Shown in pieces: positions 8,950 through 20,041 of a stretch of 64,000 bases of DNA. This stretch comes from Acidimicrobiia bacterium (lineage in GTDB: Bacteria > Acidobacteriota > Vicinamibacteria > Vicinamibacterales > SCN-69-37), in assembly GCA_016871335.1 (NCBI GenBank), contig VFZF01000008.1:62001-126000 (forward strand), in the 5' to 3' direction. The number at the start of each line of letters is the position of its first letter. Position 1 is the first letter of the stretch. The notes beneath the pieces were generated by a model. The model searched no databases, was not told where the DNA came from, and worked only from the letters and a program-made list of their open reading frames with translations. The translations under genes and the position numbers were made by a program.

Positions 8950-9885
8950 ATGCTCCTCCTCCATTCCCCCAGATTCTCCGAGCACTGTCCTCCACCCGGC
9001 CATCCAGAACGCATCGAGCGCGGCGAGGTCCTCGAGGCTGTCGCGGGGGCATTCGCTGCCGGCGGCGGCGCGGTGCGCGAACCCCGCATGGCGACGCGCG
9101 AGGAACTCGCGCTCGTCCACACCGCGGCGTATCTGGATGCGATCGAGGCCACGGCCGGCAAAGCCGTGATGATTGATGACGACACGTATACGAGTCCGGA
9201 GTCGTACGACGTGGCTCGCCTGGCTGCTGGCGCCACGATCGACGCGGCTCGTCACGCGTGGACGACGGGCGAATCGGCGATGGCGCTGGTGCGCCCACCT
9301 GGCCATCACGCCGAACCACACAAGGCGATGGGCTTTTGTTTCTACAGCAACATCGCCGTCGCAGCGGCCGTGCTGCGAGCCCAAGGTGCCGAGCGAGTGG
9401 CGATTGTCGACTTCGACGTTCATCATGGCAACGGCACGCAGGCTGCGTTTTATGCCGACCCGTCGGTGTTGTTCATCTCCAGTCATCAATACCCGTTCTG
9501 GCCGGGGAGCGGGGCCGACACCGACCGGGGCAGCGGTGCGGGTGAGGGATTCACATTGAATCTGCCGATGCGCGCCGGCGCCGGCGATGACGAGGTGCTG
9601 GGGGTCTACGAAAGGCAGGCCCTGCCGGCTCTTGAGGCGTTCCGGCCGGACGTCGTGCTCGTCTCCGCCGGTTACGACGCCCACCATCGGGACCCGTTGG
9701 GTGGCCTCCGGATGACCACCGCCGGCTTTGCCCGCCTCTCAGAGATGCTCGCCGATGCCGCCCGCCGCCTCTGCGGCGGCCGCATCGCCGTCGTCACGGA
9801 AGGCGGCTACGACCTTGGGGCCCTCAGGGAGGGGATTGACGCGACGATCGAGGCAATCGAGCGTTCTCACCATGAGGTTCCGTGA
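8950..9885 (+). CDS. Histone deacetylase family protein (AcuC/acetylpolyamine amidohydrolase-like)
   Basis: 311 residues from ATG 8950. Zn-dependent deacetylase motifs are clear: HPERIER near the N-terminus, the tandem catalytic His in RPPGHHAEPH, the metal-binding Asp and His in VDFDVHHGNGTQ, and a later SAGYDAHHRDPLGG carrying the second Asp. The C-terminal TEGGYDLGAL completes the fold. Bacterial members remove acetyl groups from lysines, polyamines or small molecules; the substrate cannot be read from the sequence. The gene follows the acyltransferase by 2 bases beyond the repeat and is the last gene of the plus-strand unit. Confidence 0.9.
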   Translation: MLLLHSPRFSEHCPPPGHPERIERGEVLEAVAGAFAAGGGAVREPRMATREELALVHTAAYLDAIEATAGKAVMIDDDTYTSPESYDVARLAAGATIDAARHAWTTGESAMALVRPPGHHAEPHKAMGFCFYSNIAVAAAVLRAQGAERVAIVDFDVHHGNGTQAAFYADPSVLFISSHQYPFWPGSGADTDRGSGAGEGFTLNLPMRAGAGDDEVLGVYERQALPALEAFRPDVVLVSAGYDAHHRDPLGGLRMTTAGFARLSEMLADAARRLCGGRIAVVTEGGYDLGALREGIDATIEAIERSHHEVP

Positions 9886-9930
9886 GGAACCATGGGGAAA
9901 TGCCTGTCACTGACCGGTGAGGGGTGGGGG

Positions 9931-10046
9931 CCAGGCGAAGCCTGGCCGTGCGGGTGGAGGGCGGTCGTGAACGAATACACCGCATGAATGCGCCCGGTGC
10001 ATTCGTTCACGACCGCCCTCCACCCGCATCTGCCGCCTTTGGCGGC
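9931..10046. repeat. Cluster of three hairpins, the central one with 28-bp perfect arms
   Basis: The central inverted repeat has arms 9949-9976 and 10001-10028 that are perfect complements over 28 bases, and the inner sequence can add about five more pairs (CACCG with CGGTG). It is flanked by 15-bp hairpins at 9931-9945 (CCAGGC-GAA-GCCTGG) and 10032-10046 (GCCGCC-TTT-GGCGGC). No coding potential is convincing. It lies in the 282-bp gap between the deacetylase gene and leuS. It could terminate the upstream unit, but the arm length is well beyond normal terminators and suggests a REP/MITE-like element. Confidence 0.85.
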
Positions 10047-10155
10047 ACCCAACCCGCTCGTTGTGCCGTCTCTGGGACCTTTATTCGTTCTTGCGTTTCC
10101 CCACGGCCCTCCATGGCCCTCTCTGGTGAATAGTCCCCATGGTGAATACTCCGGG

Positions 10156-10161
10156 TAAAAT
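10156..10161 (+). promoter_or_regulatory. Candidate -10 box of leuS, leaderless spacing
   Basis: TAAAAT followed by 6 bases and the GTG start of leuS at 10168. Confidence 0.55.
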
Positions 10162-10167
10162 ACCGAA

Positions 10168-12711
10168 GTGAGTTCGTACAAGCCCCAAGACATCGAGCAG
10201 AAGTGGCAGAAGCACTGGGCGGATACCCGTGCGTTCGAGGTGACCGAGGACCTGTCGAAGCCGAAGTTTTATTGCCTGGAAATGTTCGCCTATCCGTCCG
10301 GGCACGCGCATGTGGGACACGTCCGTAATTACATGATTGGCGACATCATGGCCCGCACCATGAGGATGCGCGGGTTCAACGTGCTGCATCCGTTCGGGTG
10401 GGACGCGTTTGGCCTGCCCGCCGAAAACGCCGCCATCAAGAACAACCTGCATCCAGAGACATGGACACGCGCAAACATCGCGCACATGAAGGGCCAGCTG
10501 CAGCGCCTCGGCATCAGCTACGCGTGGGAGCGCGAGCTCGCGACGTGCGACGCGGTCTACTACACGTGGAATCAGTGGCTGTTCACCCGCATGTTCGAGA
10601 AGGGCCTGGCGTATCGCCGGCGCTCGAACGTGAACTGGTGTGAAAGCTGCCAGACCGTGCTCGCCAACGAGCAGGTCGTGGACGGCGGCTGCTGGCGCTG
10701 CGGCACCACCGTCACCCTCCGTGAACTCGAACAGTGGTGTCTTCGCATCACGGCGTATGCCGACGAACTCCTGACCGCCGCAGAAGGACTCTCGCAGTGG
10801 CCTGAAAAGGTGCTGACGATGCAGCGCAACTGGATCGGGCGGTCAGAGGGCGCTCGCGTGCGCTTCGCGCTCCCTGGGCAGGTGGGTCACTGGGCGGATG
10901 GGCATATTGAGGTGTTCACCACCCGCATCGACACCATCTACGGGGCGATGTTCGTAATGCTAGGCCCTGAACATCCGATGGTCGAGCAGTTTGCGGCGGC
11001 ATCGCCGGACCCGGCGGCGTTCCGCGCGAAGGCGGCGAAGTTCCGCGCGCAGGACAAATCTGCGCGCATGACCGGCGAGGTGGAGAAGGAAGGTTTCGAT
11101 ACCGGCCGCACCGTGACCAATCCGTTCACCGGCCAGGAAGTGCCCGTGTGGGTCGCGAACTTCGTGCTCGGCGATTACGGCACCGGCGCCGTGATGGGCG
11201 TGCCCGCGCATGACCAACGCGACTTCGAGTTCGCGCGCAAATACAACCTGCCAGTGCGCGTCGTCGTCCAGCCCGAGGGCGGCACACTTGATGGCGCGAC
11301 GTTGACCGAGGCGTACGACGGCGACGGCGCGCTCGTGGAGTCTGGCGAGTGGAATGGTCTGCCATGGCAGGAAGCCAACCGCCGCATGACGGCCGAGGCA
11401 GCGTCGCGAGGCATCGGCGAAGGGACCGTGCAGTACCGGCTCAAGGACTGGGGCATCTCCCGTCAGCGGTACTGGGGCACGCCAATTCCGATCATCCATT
11501 GCCCGTCGTGCGGCATGGTGCCGGTGCCCGACAAGGATCTGCCGGTCGAGCTGCCGAAGATTACCGAGTTCACCGGTCGCGGCGACTCGCCGCTGGCGCA
11601 GGTGCCGGAGTTCGTGAATGTGCCGTGTCCGAAGTGCGGCACGGCCGCGCGACGCGAGACCGACACGATGGATACCTTTGTGGACTCCTCGTGGTACTTC
11701 TTCCGGTTCTGCGACCCGCACAACAACGACCTCCCGTTTGATCCGAAGAAGGTCGCGTACTGGGGCCCCGTTGACTTCTACAGCGGTGGCGTGGAACACG
11801 CCATCCTGCACCTCATCTACTCGCGGTTCTTCAGTCGCGTGTACCGCGACATCGGGCTGGTGACGATCGACGAACCATTCACGCGCCTGCTGACGCAGGG
11901 CATGGTGCTGCGCCACGGAGCGGTCATGTCCAAGTCCAAGGGCAACGTCGTGGACCCGGACGACATGATTCAGCAGTTCGGCGCGGACGCGTTGCGCCTG
12001 TACGTCATGTTCGTCGCGCCACCCGAGAAGGAAGTCGAGTGGACGGACTCCGGCCTTGAAGGTGCGTTCCGGTTCCTCAATCGTGTGTGGCGCATCGCCG
12101 ACCACTGCACGGACATTGTTCGTTCGGCGCCTGCGGTGACCGGGCTGGCCTTCGACGAGGCGGATCGGAACATGCGGCGGAAGACCCACAGCACGATCCG
12201 CCGTATCACGCAGGACATCGACCCGCGGGTGCACCTCAACACGGCCGTGGCCGCGCTGATGGAGCTGGTGAACGAGCTTTATGCCTACGCCGAACTCCGC
12301 GGTGTGCGTCCGCTGGGCGTCGATGATGAACTCCGCGCCTCGGTGGACCGCGTCGAGACGGCCGCCGTCCTGCGCGAGACACTCGAGGCGCTTGTTCTCA
12401 TGCTCTCGCCCTTCACTCCGCACATGTGTGAGGAGTTGTGGGCGCAGATGGGCCATGCTGACGGGGTCGTCGCTGCCGGCTGGCCGGTGTGTGATGAGGA
12501 CGCAGCGCGTGACGAGTCGGTGGAGATTCCCGTGCAGGTCAATGGCAGGCTCCGCGCACGGCTGACCGTGCCGGCCGACTCGAGACCGGAGGCGAACATC
12601 GCACTGGCGCTGGCGTCTCCCGAGGTGCAGAAATGGACCGACGGCAAACAGATCGTGAAGGTCATTCACGCGCGCATCGAGCAGCCGATCAGCATCGTGG
12701 TGAAGGGATGA
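10168..12711 (+). CDS. leuS: Leucine--tRNA ligase
   Basis: 847 residues from a GTG start, the normal length for bacterial LeuRS. The class I signature appears as HVGHV within [15 protein letters not shown], and the KMSKS-type loop as [15 protein letters not shown] near residue 587. The zinc-type Cys cluster (CESCQTV, CWRCG), the CP1 editing domain with [10 protein letters not shown] and a [12 protein letters not shown] segment, and the C-terminal anticodon-binding domain are all present. It charges tRNA-Leu in the cytoplasm. The stop overlaps lptE as ATGA. Confidence 0.97.
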   Translation: MSSYKPQDIEQKWQKHWADTRAFEVTEDLSKPKFYCLEMFAYPSGHAHVGHVRNYMIGDIMARTMRMRGFNVLHPFGWDAFGLPAENAAIKNNLHPETWTRANIAHMKGQLQRLGISYAWERELATCDAVYYTWNQWLFTRMFEKGLAYRRRSNVNWCESCQTVLANEQVVDGGCWRCGTTVTLRELEQWCLRITAYADELLTAAEGLSQWPEKVLTMQRNWIGRSEGARVRFALPGQVGHWADGHIEVFTTRIDTIYGAMFVMLGPEHPMVEQFAAASPDPAAFRAKAAKFRAQDKSARMTGEVEKEGFDTGRTVTNPFTGQEVPVWVANFVLGDYGTGAVMGVPAHDQRDFEFARKYNLPVRVVVQPEGGTLDGATLTEAYDGDGALVESGEWNGLPWQEANRRMTAEAASRGIGEGTVQYRLKDWGISRQRYWGTPIPIIHCPSCGMVPVPDKDLPVELPKITEFTGRGDSPLAQVPEFVNVPCPKCGTAARRETDTMDTFVDSSWYFFRFCDPHNNDLPFDPKKVAYWGPVDFYSGGVEHAILHLIYSRFFSRVYRDIGLVTIDEPFTRLLTQGMVLRHGAVMSKSKGNVVDPDDMIQQFGADALRLYVMFVAPPEKEVEWTDSGLEGAFRFLNRVWRIADHCTDIVRSAPAVTGLAFDEADRNMRRKTHSTIRRITQDIDPRVHLNTAVAALMELVNELYAYAELRGVRPLGVDDELRASVDRVETAAVLRETLEALVLMLSPFTPHMCEELWAQMGHADGVVAAGWPVCDEDAARDESVEIPVQVNGRLRARLTVPADSRPEANIALALASPEVQKWTDGKQIVKVIHARIEQPISIVVKG

Positions 12712-13244
12712 GGGCACGTCGCAGCCTGGCGCTTCTCCTCCTGCCGCTGCTGTTGTCTGCGTCCGCCTGCGGCTATGCCCTGGCCGGCCGGGGATCGTTC
12801 CTGCCCGAGTACATCCGGATTGTGGGCGTGCCGGCGTTCGTGAATCAGACGGCCACCTTCGATCTGGATCGCGTGCTGACCGATGCCGTGCGACGTGAGT
12901 TCGCCGGCCGTGGGCGGTACACGGTGCAGCCGGATGCCACGAATGTGGATGCCGTGCTGACCGGCACGATCACCAGCGTCCGGCTCGATACGACGGCGTT
13001 CACCACCGGGAGCCAGGCGTCGCGCGTGGCGCTGGTTGTCACCGCATCGTTTGAGTTCAAGGACCTGCGCGAGAACAAGGTCCTCTGGTCAAACGCGGCC
13101 CTGCAGTATCGCGAGGAGTACGACGTGTCGACGACGACCGGTACCGATGTGGCGGCGTTCTTCGGCCAGAACACCAACGCCATGCAGCGCCTGTCGCAGA
13201 ACTTCTCACGGTCGGTGGTCACGTCCATTCTTGAGGCGTTTTAG
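12708..13244 (+). CDS. lptE: LPS assembly lipoprotein LptE-like
   Basis: 178 residues from the ATG that overlaps the leuS stop. An Arg-rich n-region, an [10 protein letters not shown] core and a SASAC lipobox-like site give a lipoprotein signal; the mature part ([22 protein letters not shown], shown in part) matches the N-terminus of LptE, the plug lipoprotein of the LptD outer-membrane translocon. Place between leuS and holA is the classic position for lptE, which supports the call. It implies a lipopolysaccharide-bearing outer membrane. Confidence 0.85.
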   Translation: MRARRSLALLLLPLLLSASACGYALAGRGSFLPEYIRIVGVPAFVNQTATFDLDRVLTDAVRREFAGRGRYTVQPDATNVDAVLTGTITSVRLDTTAFTTGSQASRVALVVTASFEFKDLRENKVLWSNAALQYREEYDVSTTTGTDVAAFFGQNTNAMQRLSQNFSRSVVTSILEAF

Positions 13245-13252
13245 GCGGGACC

Positions 13253-14323
13253 GTGCCGAACCTCGATAGTGACGCGCTCCGCACCCACATCAAGAAGCGA
13301 GAGCTGCAGCGCGTGTATCTGTTTGTCGGCGAAGACGTGAAACTCGCCGGCAGCATGGTCGACGCGATCGAGGGCACGGTGGACGAGGCCGACCGCCCGT
13401 TCGCGGTGGACCGTGTGTATGCCGCGGAGCCGGGCGGCTTTCCCGTCGACATCGCTGCCTCCTGCCGCAGCCTGCCCATGCTTGGCGACCGCCGCCTCGT
13501 CATCGTCATGCGCGCCGAAAAGCTGCTCAAGCCGAAGCGTGCCGGGAAGACGTCCGACGAGGACGAGGACGAGGCGGACGACCCCGCCGACGCCGATTCC
13601 GCCGCGAGCGACATGACGCCGCTTGAGGACTATCTCGCCGCACCCTCCGACTTTGCGACGCTGGTGTTTGTCGCGACCGAGATCGACCGCGGACGCCGGT
13701 TTACGAAGCAGCTGGTCGCCAAGGGGCACGTCGTCGAGTTCGGTGGCATCCGCGCGGAAGGCTCCCGCGGAGCGCCGAATGCGTCGGACATCGCGGCCGC
13801 GCAGGCTGGGGCGGCCAGGTTCATCCAGGAAGAGATGGTGCGCGAAGGCCGGACCATCGAGCCTGGTGCGGTGAAGATCCTTGCCGCCCGCTCCGGTGGG
13901 GATATCTCGAAGCTGCGCGGGGACATCGAACGCCTCTTGCTGCTCACGCAAGGTGCCCCGACGATCACCGTGGCCGACGCCGATGAAGTCGCCACCGGCG
14001 GCGCGCAACTTGATGACTGGGGCCTGACCAATGCCATCGGCGATGGCGATGCGGCCAAGGCCCTGCGGGAGGTGGCGCTTCGATTTGATCGCGGCGACTC
14101 GCCGCATCAGATGCTCGGCCAACTCCGCTGGTGGGTGTCGAACCGGCTGGTCGAGTCCGCGCCGGACCGCGTAAAAGCTGCGCTCGATGTGCTCCTTCGC
14201 ACCGACCTCGCGCTCAAGAGTTCCGGCGGGGAAGACCGCGTCCTGATGGAGCGGCTCATTGTGGAACTCACCGGCCGCGCCATCCCGAAGCGCTCGTTCG
14301 TCGGGGGATACGGACGCCGCTGA
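13253..14323 (+). CDS. holA: DNA polymerase III subunit delta
   Basis: 356 residues from a GTG start 9 bases after lptE. The N-terminal AAA+-like region has VYLFVGEDVKLAG near residue 21; the C-terminal collar domain has LGQLRWWVSNRL. An acidic, low-complexity insert (SDEDEDEADDPADADSAA, about residues 102-119) is more marked than in most relatives. The delta subunit opens the sliding clamp during loading. Position after lptE agrees with the common leuS-lptE-holA-rpsT neighbourhood. Confidence 0.9.
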   Translation: MPNLDSDALRTHIKKRELQRVYLFVGEDVKLAGSMVDAIEGTVDEADRPFAVDRVYAAEPGGFPVDIAASCRSLPMLGDRRLVIVMRAEKLLKPKRAGKTSDEDEDEADDPADADSAASDMTPLEDYLAAPSDFATLVFVATEIDRGRRFTKQLVAKGHVVEFGGIRAEGSRGAPNASDIAAAQAGAARFIQEEMVREGRTIEPGAVKILAARSGGDISKLRGDIERLLLLTQGAPTITVADADEVATGGAQLDDWGLTNAIGDGDAAKALREVALRFDRGDSPHQMLGQLRWWVSNRLVESAPDRVKAALDVLLRTDLALKSSGGEDRVLMERLIVELTGRAIPKRSFVGGYGRR

Positions 14324-14590
14324 TGGTGCGATGGCTGTGTGCGGTGGTTGTGGCAACCGGCACGGTGCTCGCCGCGCAGGCACCACAGTTTCGCGCGTCA
14401 GCCGACCTCATCGTCATCGACACCACAGTCGTGGGCCGAGACGGCACGCCGGTCGCAGACCTGCGACCCGAAGACTTCATCGTCACCATTGATGGGCGGC
14501 GCCGGCCGGTACTGTCGGCGGAGTTTGTGCGGCTCACGACGTCGGTCGTGCCGGGCGCGGCTGGAGTTGTGCCCCCGTCCGGCGGCGACG
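14323..14590 (+). pseudogene. N-terminal remnant of a VWFA-related secreted protein
   Basis: An ATG overlapping the holA stop (TGATG) opens a signal peptide (LCAVVVATGTVLAA) and about 60 residues typical of the VWFA-related proteins abundant in Acidobacteria: FRASADLIVIDTTVVGRDG and LRPEDFIVTIDGRRRPV. After about residue 85 the similarity ends and the frame runs into Arg-rich out-of-frame residues up to a stop at 14766. The von Willebrand domain itself is missing. The adjacent recognisable sequence, in a different frame, belongs to another protein. Confidence 0.6.
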
Positions 14591-14596
14591 CGGCCG

Positions 14597-14911
14597 CTCG
14601 TCGACCACGATGTGTCGGCCCTGGTTGCGGCGCTCGCACCGGACTTCTACGTCGCCGAGGACGCTCTTCGGCGAGCCGTGCGCGGTCTGTCCAGCGTCAA
14701 CTTCATCGACAACGCCACGATGTTGAAAGTGGATCTCTAGCTCCGATGGTTCCGTCTGAGCAATGAAGTGTCTGATCGGCAGTGGCGAGACGTCCTGGGC
14801 ATCGTGCGGGTGCAGGGATCGCGACTCGACCTGCCGTACCTTCGCCGACAGGCGCCGCTGCTTAATGTGTCTGATTTACTCGAACGGGCTCTGGCGTCCG
14901 CCTCACACTGA
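14597..14911 (+). pseudogene. Remnant of a nucleotidyltransferase-like hypothetical protein with internal deletion
   Basis: Two blocks lie in the same frame. The first (VDHDVSALVAALAPDFYVAE, then SSVNFIDNATMLKVDL) ends at a TAG at 14738-14740. The second resumes directly (LRWFRLSNEVSDRQWRDVLG, then VRVQGSRLDLPYLRR and LLERALA) and ends with TGA at 14909-14911. Both blocks match the start and end of the C-terminal half of a family of uncharacterised nucleotidyltransferase-like proteins; the 40-60 residues normally between KVDLF and LRWFRL are gone, and the N-terminal half is absent. The family is recalled from pattern, not searched. Confidence 0.5.
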
Positions 14912-15083
14912 CCCACAGACCCGCGAGCGCGATCAGCGCGCACACCGCGGCGAAGACCATCAAGGACGTGACGTACACGGTGCCGCGGCACTGCAGCGCC
15001 CACGTGATCACCATGATGTTGAGAACGATGGGGAAGAAGACGACGGCACCCAGGGTGGCGTGCAGGGCATCGATGGCGGGCAC
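14862..15083 (-). CDS. Small putative two-helix membrane protein
   Basis: 73 residues from a GTG, with two hydrophobic stretches (GAVVFFPIVLNIMVITWAL and LMVFAAVCALIALAGLWV) and a basic C-terminus. The frame is open upstream into a Cys-containing stretch, so this could also be the C-terminal part of a larger lost membrane protein. It overlaps the 3' end of the nucleotidyltransferase remnant on the opposite strand. I do not recognise a family. Confidence 0.35.
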   Translation of the reverse strand: MPAIDALHATLGAVVFFPIVLNIMVITWALQCRGTVYVTSLMVFAAVCALIALAGLWVSVRRTPEPVRVNQTH

Positions 15084-15143
15084 GATCGTTATGCCCTGAC
15101 ACTGCGACAGGAGGTGGCGTCGCAGTGCCCCTGAAGGGGGGCG

Positions 15144-15416
15144 TTACGCCGTGGTCTTCCTGGCGAGCTTCTTCGCGATGCGCGACTTGTATCGGCCGGC
15201 CGCGTTGTCGTGAATGATCTTCTTCTTCGACATCTTGTCGATGAGCGAGAAGGTCTGGCTCAGGGCCGCCTTGGCCGCCGCCGAGTCGCCCGAGTCGATC
15301 GCCGCGCGGATGGATTTGAGGCCCGTGCGGAGCTTGGACCGCAGTTCGCGGTTGTGCGCGGTGCGCACGATGGTCTGACGGTTCGCCTTGAGTGCCGATT
15401 TGTGTCGAGTAGCCAC
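15144..15416 (-). CDS. rpsT: 30S ribosomal protein S20
   Basis: 90 residues, starting MATRHKSALKANRQTIVRTA, highly basic and helical, with the usual S20 length and a KKIIHDNAAGRYKSRI segment. It binds 16S rRNA early in small-subunit assembly. It has its own extended -10 promoter and a 7-bp-stem hairpin in its short leader (15438-15454), which could affect translation, as S20 is known to be translationally controlled in some bacteria. Convergent with the holA-side remnants, a neighbourhood usual for rpsT. Confidence 0.97.
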   Translation of the reverse strand: MATRHKSALKANRQTIVRTAHNRELRSKLRTGLKSIRAAIDSGDSAAAKAALSQTFSLIDKMSKKKIIHDNAAGRYKSRIAKKLARKTTA

Positions 15417-15437
15417 GTGATGAAACCTCTCGGGTGA

Positions 15438-15474
15438 GGGCAGCAGGGCTGCCCGGAAACACCGAAGTATACCA
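15438..15474 (-). promoter_or_regulatory. rpsT extended -10 promoter and leader hairpin
   Basis: On the minus strand TGG-TATACT (15474-15466) is an extended -10 (TGn plus TATACT). About 12 bases downstream, GGGCAGC-AGG-GCTGCCC (15454-15438) forms a 7-bp stem that ends 21 bases before the ATG. No clear -35 is visible, as expected for an extended -10 promoter. Confidence 0.6.
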
Positions 15475-15491
15475 TTCGGGGGAGGGCAGTC

Positions 15492-15878
15492 TTACACGTC
15501 CCCTCGCTCCTTGGCGTCGCGGCGACGGCGTTTCTCGTATTTGTCGAGTGGGGCCGCAGGGCCGCGGGCGGGGCGGGGGCCGGCCAGGCGCGCCAGTTCG
15601 AGCATGGCTTTGACCTCAGGGGACGGCTCCGGGGTGACGTCCTCGTAGAGCATCCGGGCTTCGGCCTTGGGGATGTGCTGTTCGGTCAGGCCGCGCACGA
15701 TGACCCGCATGCGGTGGCCCGGGGACTTGCTGACCTCGACGACGTCGCCGAGTTTGAGCTCGCGGTGGGGCTTGGCCGACTGGCCGTTGAGGCTGACCTT
15801 GCCACCTTCACAGAACCGTTTTGCGTCCGTGCGGGTCTTGCAGAGGCACGCGACATCCAGCCAGACGTCAATTCTCAT
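15492..15878 (-). CDS. S4-domain RNA-binding protein, Hsp15 (HslR)-like
   Basis: 128 residues. An S4 domain occupies the first 60 residues (MRIDVWLDVACLCKTRTDAK, then GGKVSLNGQSAKPHRELKLGD), followed by a charged tail with KYEKRRRRDAKER. This is the pattern of Hsp15, which binds free 50S subunits carrying stalled nascent chains, and of related S4 paralogues. The start codon sits 1 base from the octanucleotide repeat at 15880, so the promoter must lie within or beyond that repeat. Confidence 0.8.
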   Translation of the reverse strand: MRIDVWLDVACLCKTRTDAKRFCEGGKVSLNGQSAKPHRELKLGDVVEVSKSPGHRMRVIVRGLTEQHIPKAEARMLYEDVTPEPSPEVKAMLELARLAGPRPARGPAAPLDKYEKRRRRDAKERGDV

Positions 15879-15879
15879 G

Positions 15880-15927
15880 GTGCACCGGTGCTCCCGTGCA
15901 CAAGTGCACGAGTGCCCTCGTGCACCT
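15880..15927. repeat. Octanucleotide tandem repeat GTGCACNN, six units
   Basis: Six consecutive 8-bp units share GTGC at the start (GTGCACCG, GTGCTCCC, GTGCACAA, GTGCACGA, GTGCCCTC, GTGCACCT). They fill the gap between the divergent S4-protein gene and the TlpA-like gene and abut the TATCAT box of the latter. A four-unit copy is at 53510-53541. Confidence 0.85.
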
Positions 15928-15933
15928 TATCAT
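15928..15933 (+). promoter_or_regulatory. Candidate -10 box of the TlpA-like gene, leaderless spacing
   Basis: TATCAT followed by 5 bases and the ATG at 15939. It begins immediately after the last GTGCACNN unit, so repeat-number changes would alter the region where a -35 should lie. Confidence 0.5.
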
Positions 15934-15938
15934 TGGGT

Positions 15939-16436
15939 ATGCGTCGTCTGTGGCTCGCGTGTGCACTTCTTCTGGCTGTTGCCTGCAACCCGGCAGACAA
16001 GTCCGAAGACATCGCCGACCTCGGGTTCATACTGAAGAATCCGGATGGCGAGACTGTCCGTCTGTCCGACTATCGCGGGCGCCCGCTGATCGTGAACTTC
16101 TGGTACACGACCTGTCCCCCATGCCGGCAGGAGACGCCGATCTTCATCAAACTGGTGGACAAGTACCAGGACAAGGGCTTCACGATCCTCGGCATCTCGG
16201 TGTCGGACACACCAGGGGACATCAAGACCTTTGCGGCCGAGTTCGGCATCAACTATCCGTTGTTTGTCGCGCGGGATCGCGACGACGTGATGGAGGCGTA
16301 TCGCGCAATCATGGCGTATCCCGTGTCGTGGTTCGTGAAGCCGGACGGTACGGTATATCTGAAACACCTCGGCTCGGCGTCCGGCGAGTGGTTCGAGCAG
16401 CAGGTGATGGGCCTGCTCGAGGCCAGCGGCCTGTGA
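15939..16436 (+). CDS. TlpA/ResA-like thioredoxin-fold lipoprotein
   Basis: 165 residues. A short signal (MRRLWLACALLLAVAC) with a LAVAC lipobox makes it a lipoprotein. The redoxin domain follows, with WYTTCPPCRQETP giving a CPPC active site near residue 60, and a cis-Pro segment YPVSWFVKPDG. TlpA/ResA-type proteins reduce periplasmic disulfides, often for cytochrome c maturation; no cytochrome genes lie here, so the client is unknown. Confidence 0.88.
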   Translation: MRRLWLACALLLAVACNPADKSEDIADLGFILKNPDGETVRLSDYRGRPLIVNFWYTTCPPCRQETPIFIKLVDKYQDKGFTILGISVSDTPGDIKTFAAEFGINYPLFVARDRDDVMEAYRAIMAYPVSWFVKPDGTVYLKHLGSASGEWFEQQVMGLLEASGL

Positions 16437-16443
16437 TCAGCTC

Positions 16444-16620
16444 ATGAATCCCCGCGTGGTGCTGAGCGCGGTGTCTCTCTATGCGTCGAAAACCGCCGAT
16501 GGCGAAGGGCTGGGCGTCACGCTGCAGGATGCGATTCTGTTCTCCACGTCGCTGCTCGCGATCGTGATCCCCGGCGCGAGGCCCGGACGCCTGAGTGCCC
16601 AGGCCGTCTGTAATGGGTAG
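16444..16620 (+). CDS. Short open frame of unknown function
   Basis: 58 residues from ATG 16444 to TAG 16620, beginning MNPRVVLSAVSLYASKTADG with one hydrophobic stretch (ILFSTSLLAIVIPG). It starts 7 bases after the TlpA-like gene and could be a small membrane peptide or a gene remnant. No family recognised. The 130 bases that follow, up to the pilin ATG, are comparatively AT-rich at first (around 16618-16645) and hold no clear gene. Confidence 0.25.
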   Translation: MNPRVVLSAVSLYASKTADGEGLGVTLQDAILFSTSLLAIVIPGARPGRLSAQAVCNG

Positions 16621-16752
16621 TAATTGATATAGTTAGCGTTTTTGACGTACCACGCCGCCGATCCGCGACCAAGGGGCGTGTTATCGTCAGTTCAGGGCAC
16701 GGCACGTCCAATTTTGTCGGCGGGGCGTCAAAAGGGTCGGAGACTCTCACTC

Positions 16753-17271
16753 ATGCACAGGCAACACGAAGACGGATTTACGCTGATTGAGCTGCTGATC
16801 GTGGTGGCCATCATCAGCATCATTGCCGCCATTGCGGTGCCGGGACTGATGCGGTCACGTATGGCGGGGAACGAGTCCTCGGCGGCCGGGTCTCTGCGGG
16901 TGATCAATGTGGCGGAGGTGTCGTATTCCTCCAGCTGCGGGAACCAGGGATTTGCGCCGTCGTTCACGGTGCTGGCGACGCCACCTCCCGGGCAGACCGA
17001 GACGTTCATCTCGCCGGAGTTCCACACTGAAACACCGTTCAAGGCCGGCTATCAGTTCGCGCTGGTGGCCGGCGCCGGCGCCGGTGCCGGTCCGAACGAT
17101 TGCAACGGCACGGCGACGCAGACGGCCTACTACGCGACCGCAGTTCCGCAGACCTTCGGCTCAACCGGTGGGCGATCCTTTGCGACCAACCAGGGCGCGA
17201 CTATCTGGCAGGTGTCAGCCGCCGCCGCGCCCACGGAGCCCTTCGGGCCGCCGGCGACGCCCTATTCGTAA
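16753..17271 (+). CDS. Type IV pilin-like prepilin
   Basis: 172 residues. After a 7-residue leader the prepilin peptidase site G|FTLIELLIVVAIISI is intact with Glu at +5, followed by the hydrophobic N-terminal helix that packs in the pilus core. The globular part has two Cys (SSCGNQ and PNDCNG) that could form a disulfide loop, and Gly/Ala-rich stretches. The start at 16753 is preceded by a purine-rich AAAAGGGTCGGAG stretch. It probably forms the pilus moved by the PilT-like ATPase encoded at 20488. The pilin class (PilA-like or a minor pseudopilin) cannot be fixed. Confidence 0.85.
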   Translation: MHRQHEDGFTLIELLIVVAIISIIAAIAVPGLMRSRMAGNESSAAGSLRVINVAEVSYSSSCGNQGFAPSFTVLATPPPGQTETFISPEFHTETPFKAGYQFALVAGAGAGAGPNDCNGTATQTAYYATAVPQTFGSTGGRSFATNQGATIWQVSAAAAPTEPFGPPATPYS

Positions 17272-17282
17272 AAATGGGCTGG

Positions 17283-17320
17283 GGCAATGAGGCAATGGGG
17301 CCATGCATTGCCTCATTGCC

Positions 17321-17342
<22 letters not shown>
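17283..17342. repeat. Inverted and tandem CAATGAGG repeat; bidirectional terminator candidate
   Basis: 15-bp perfect arms (17283-17297 and 17306-17320) form a hairpin between the convergent pilin and alaS genes. From 17306 the 8-bp unit CATTGCCT is repeated four and a half times. The stop and last codons of alaS (17321 onward) are made of these repeat units. The hairpin could terminate both genes. Confidence 0.85.
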
Positions 17343-20014
<2,672 letters not shown>

Positions 20015-20041
20015 GACAAGAGGACATTGTACAGCCGGGCC

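Noticed and set aside
10960-12717. 585-codon open frame antisense to leuS
   Set aside because: Shadow of a GC-rich gene; no domain, no upstream signals, and leuS is complete on the plus strand.
15880-15927. CRISPR-like array from regular GTGCAC repeats
   Set aside because: Units are 8 bp and contiguous with no spacers; these are simple tandem repeats.
16621-16752. Possible cyclic-di-GMP (GEMM) riboswitch in the pilin leader
   Set aside because: The expected GEMM consensus (the CACGCACAGGGCAAACC and GACGC type blocks) is not present; only short GC-rich similarities were seen.
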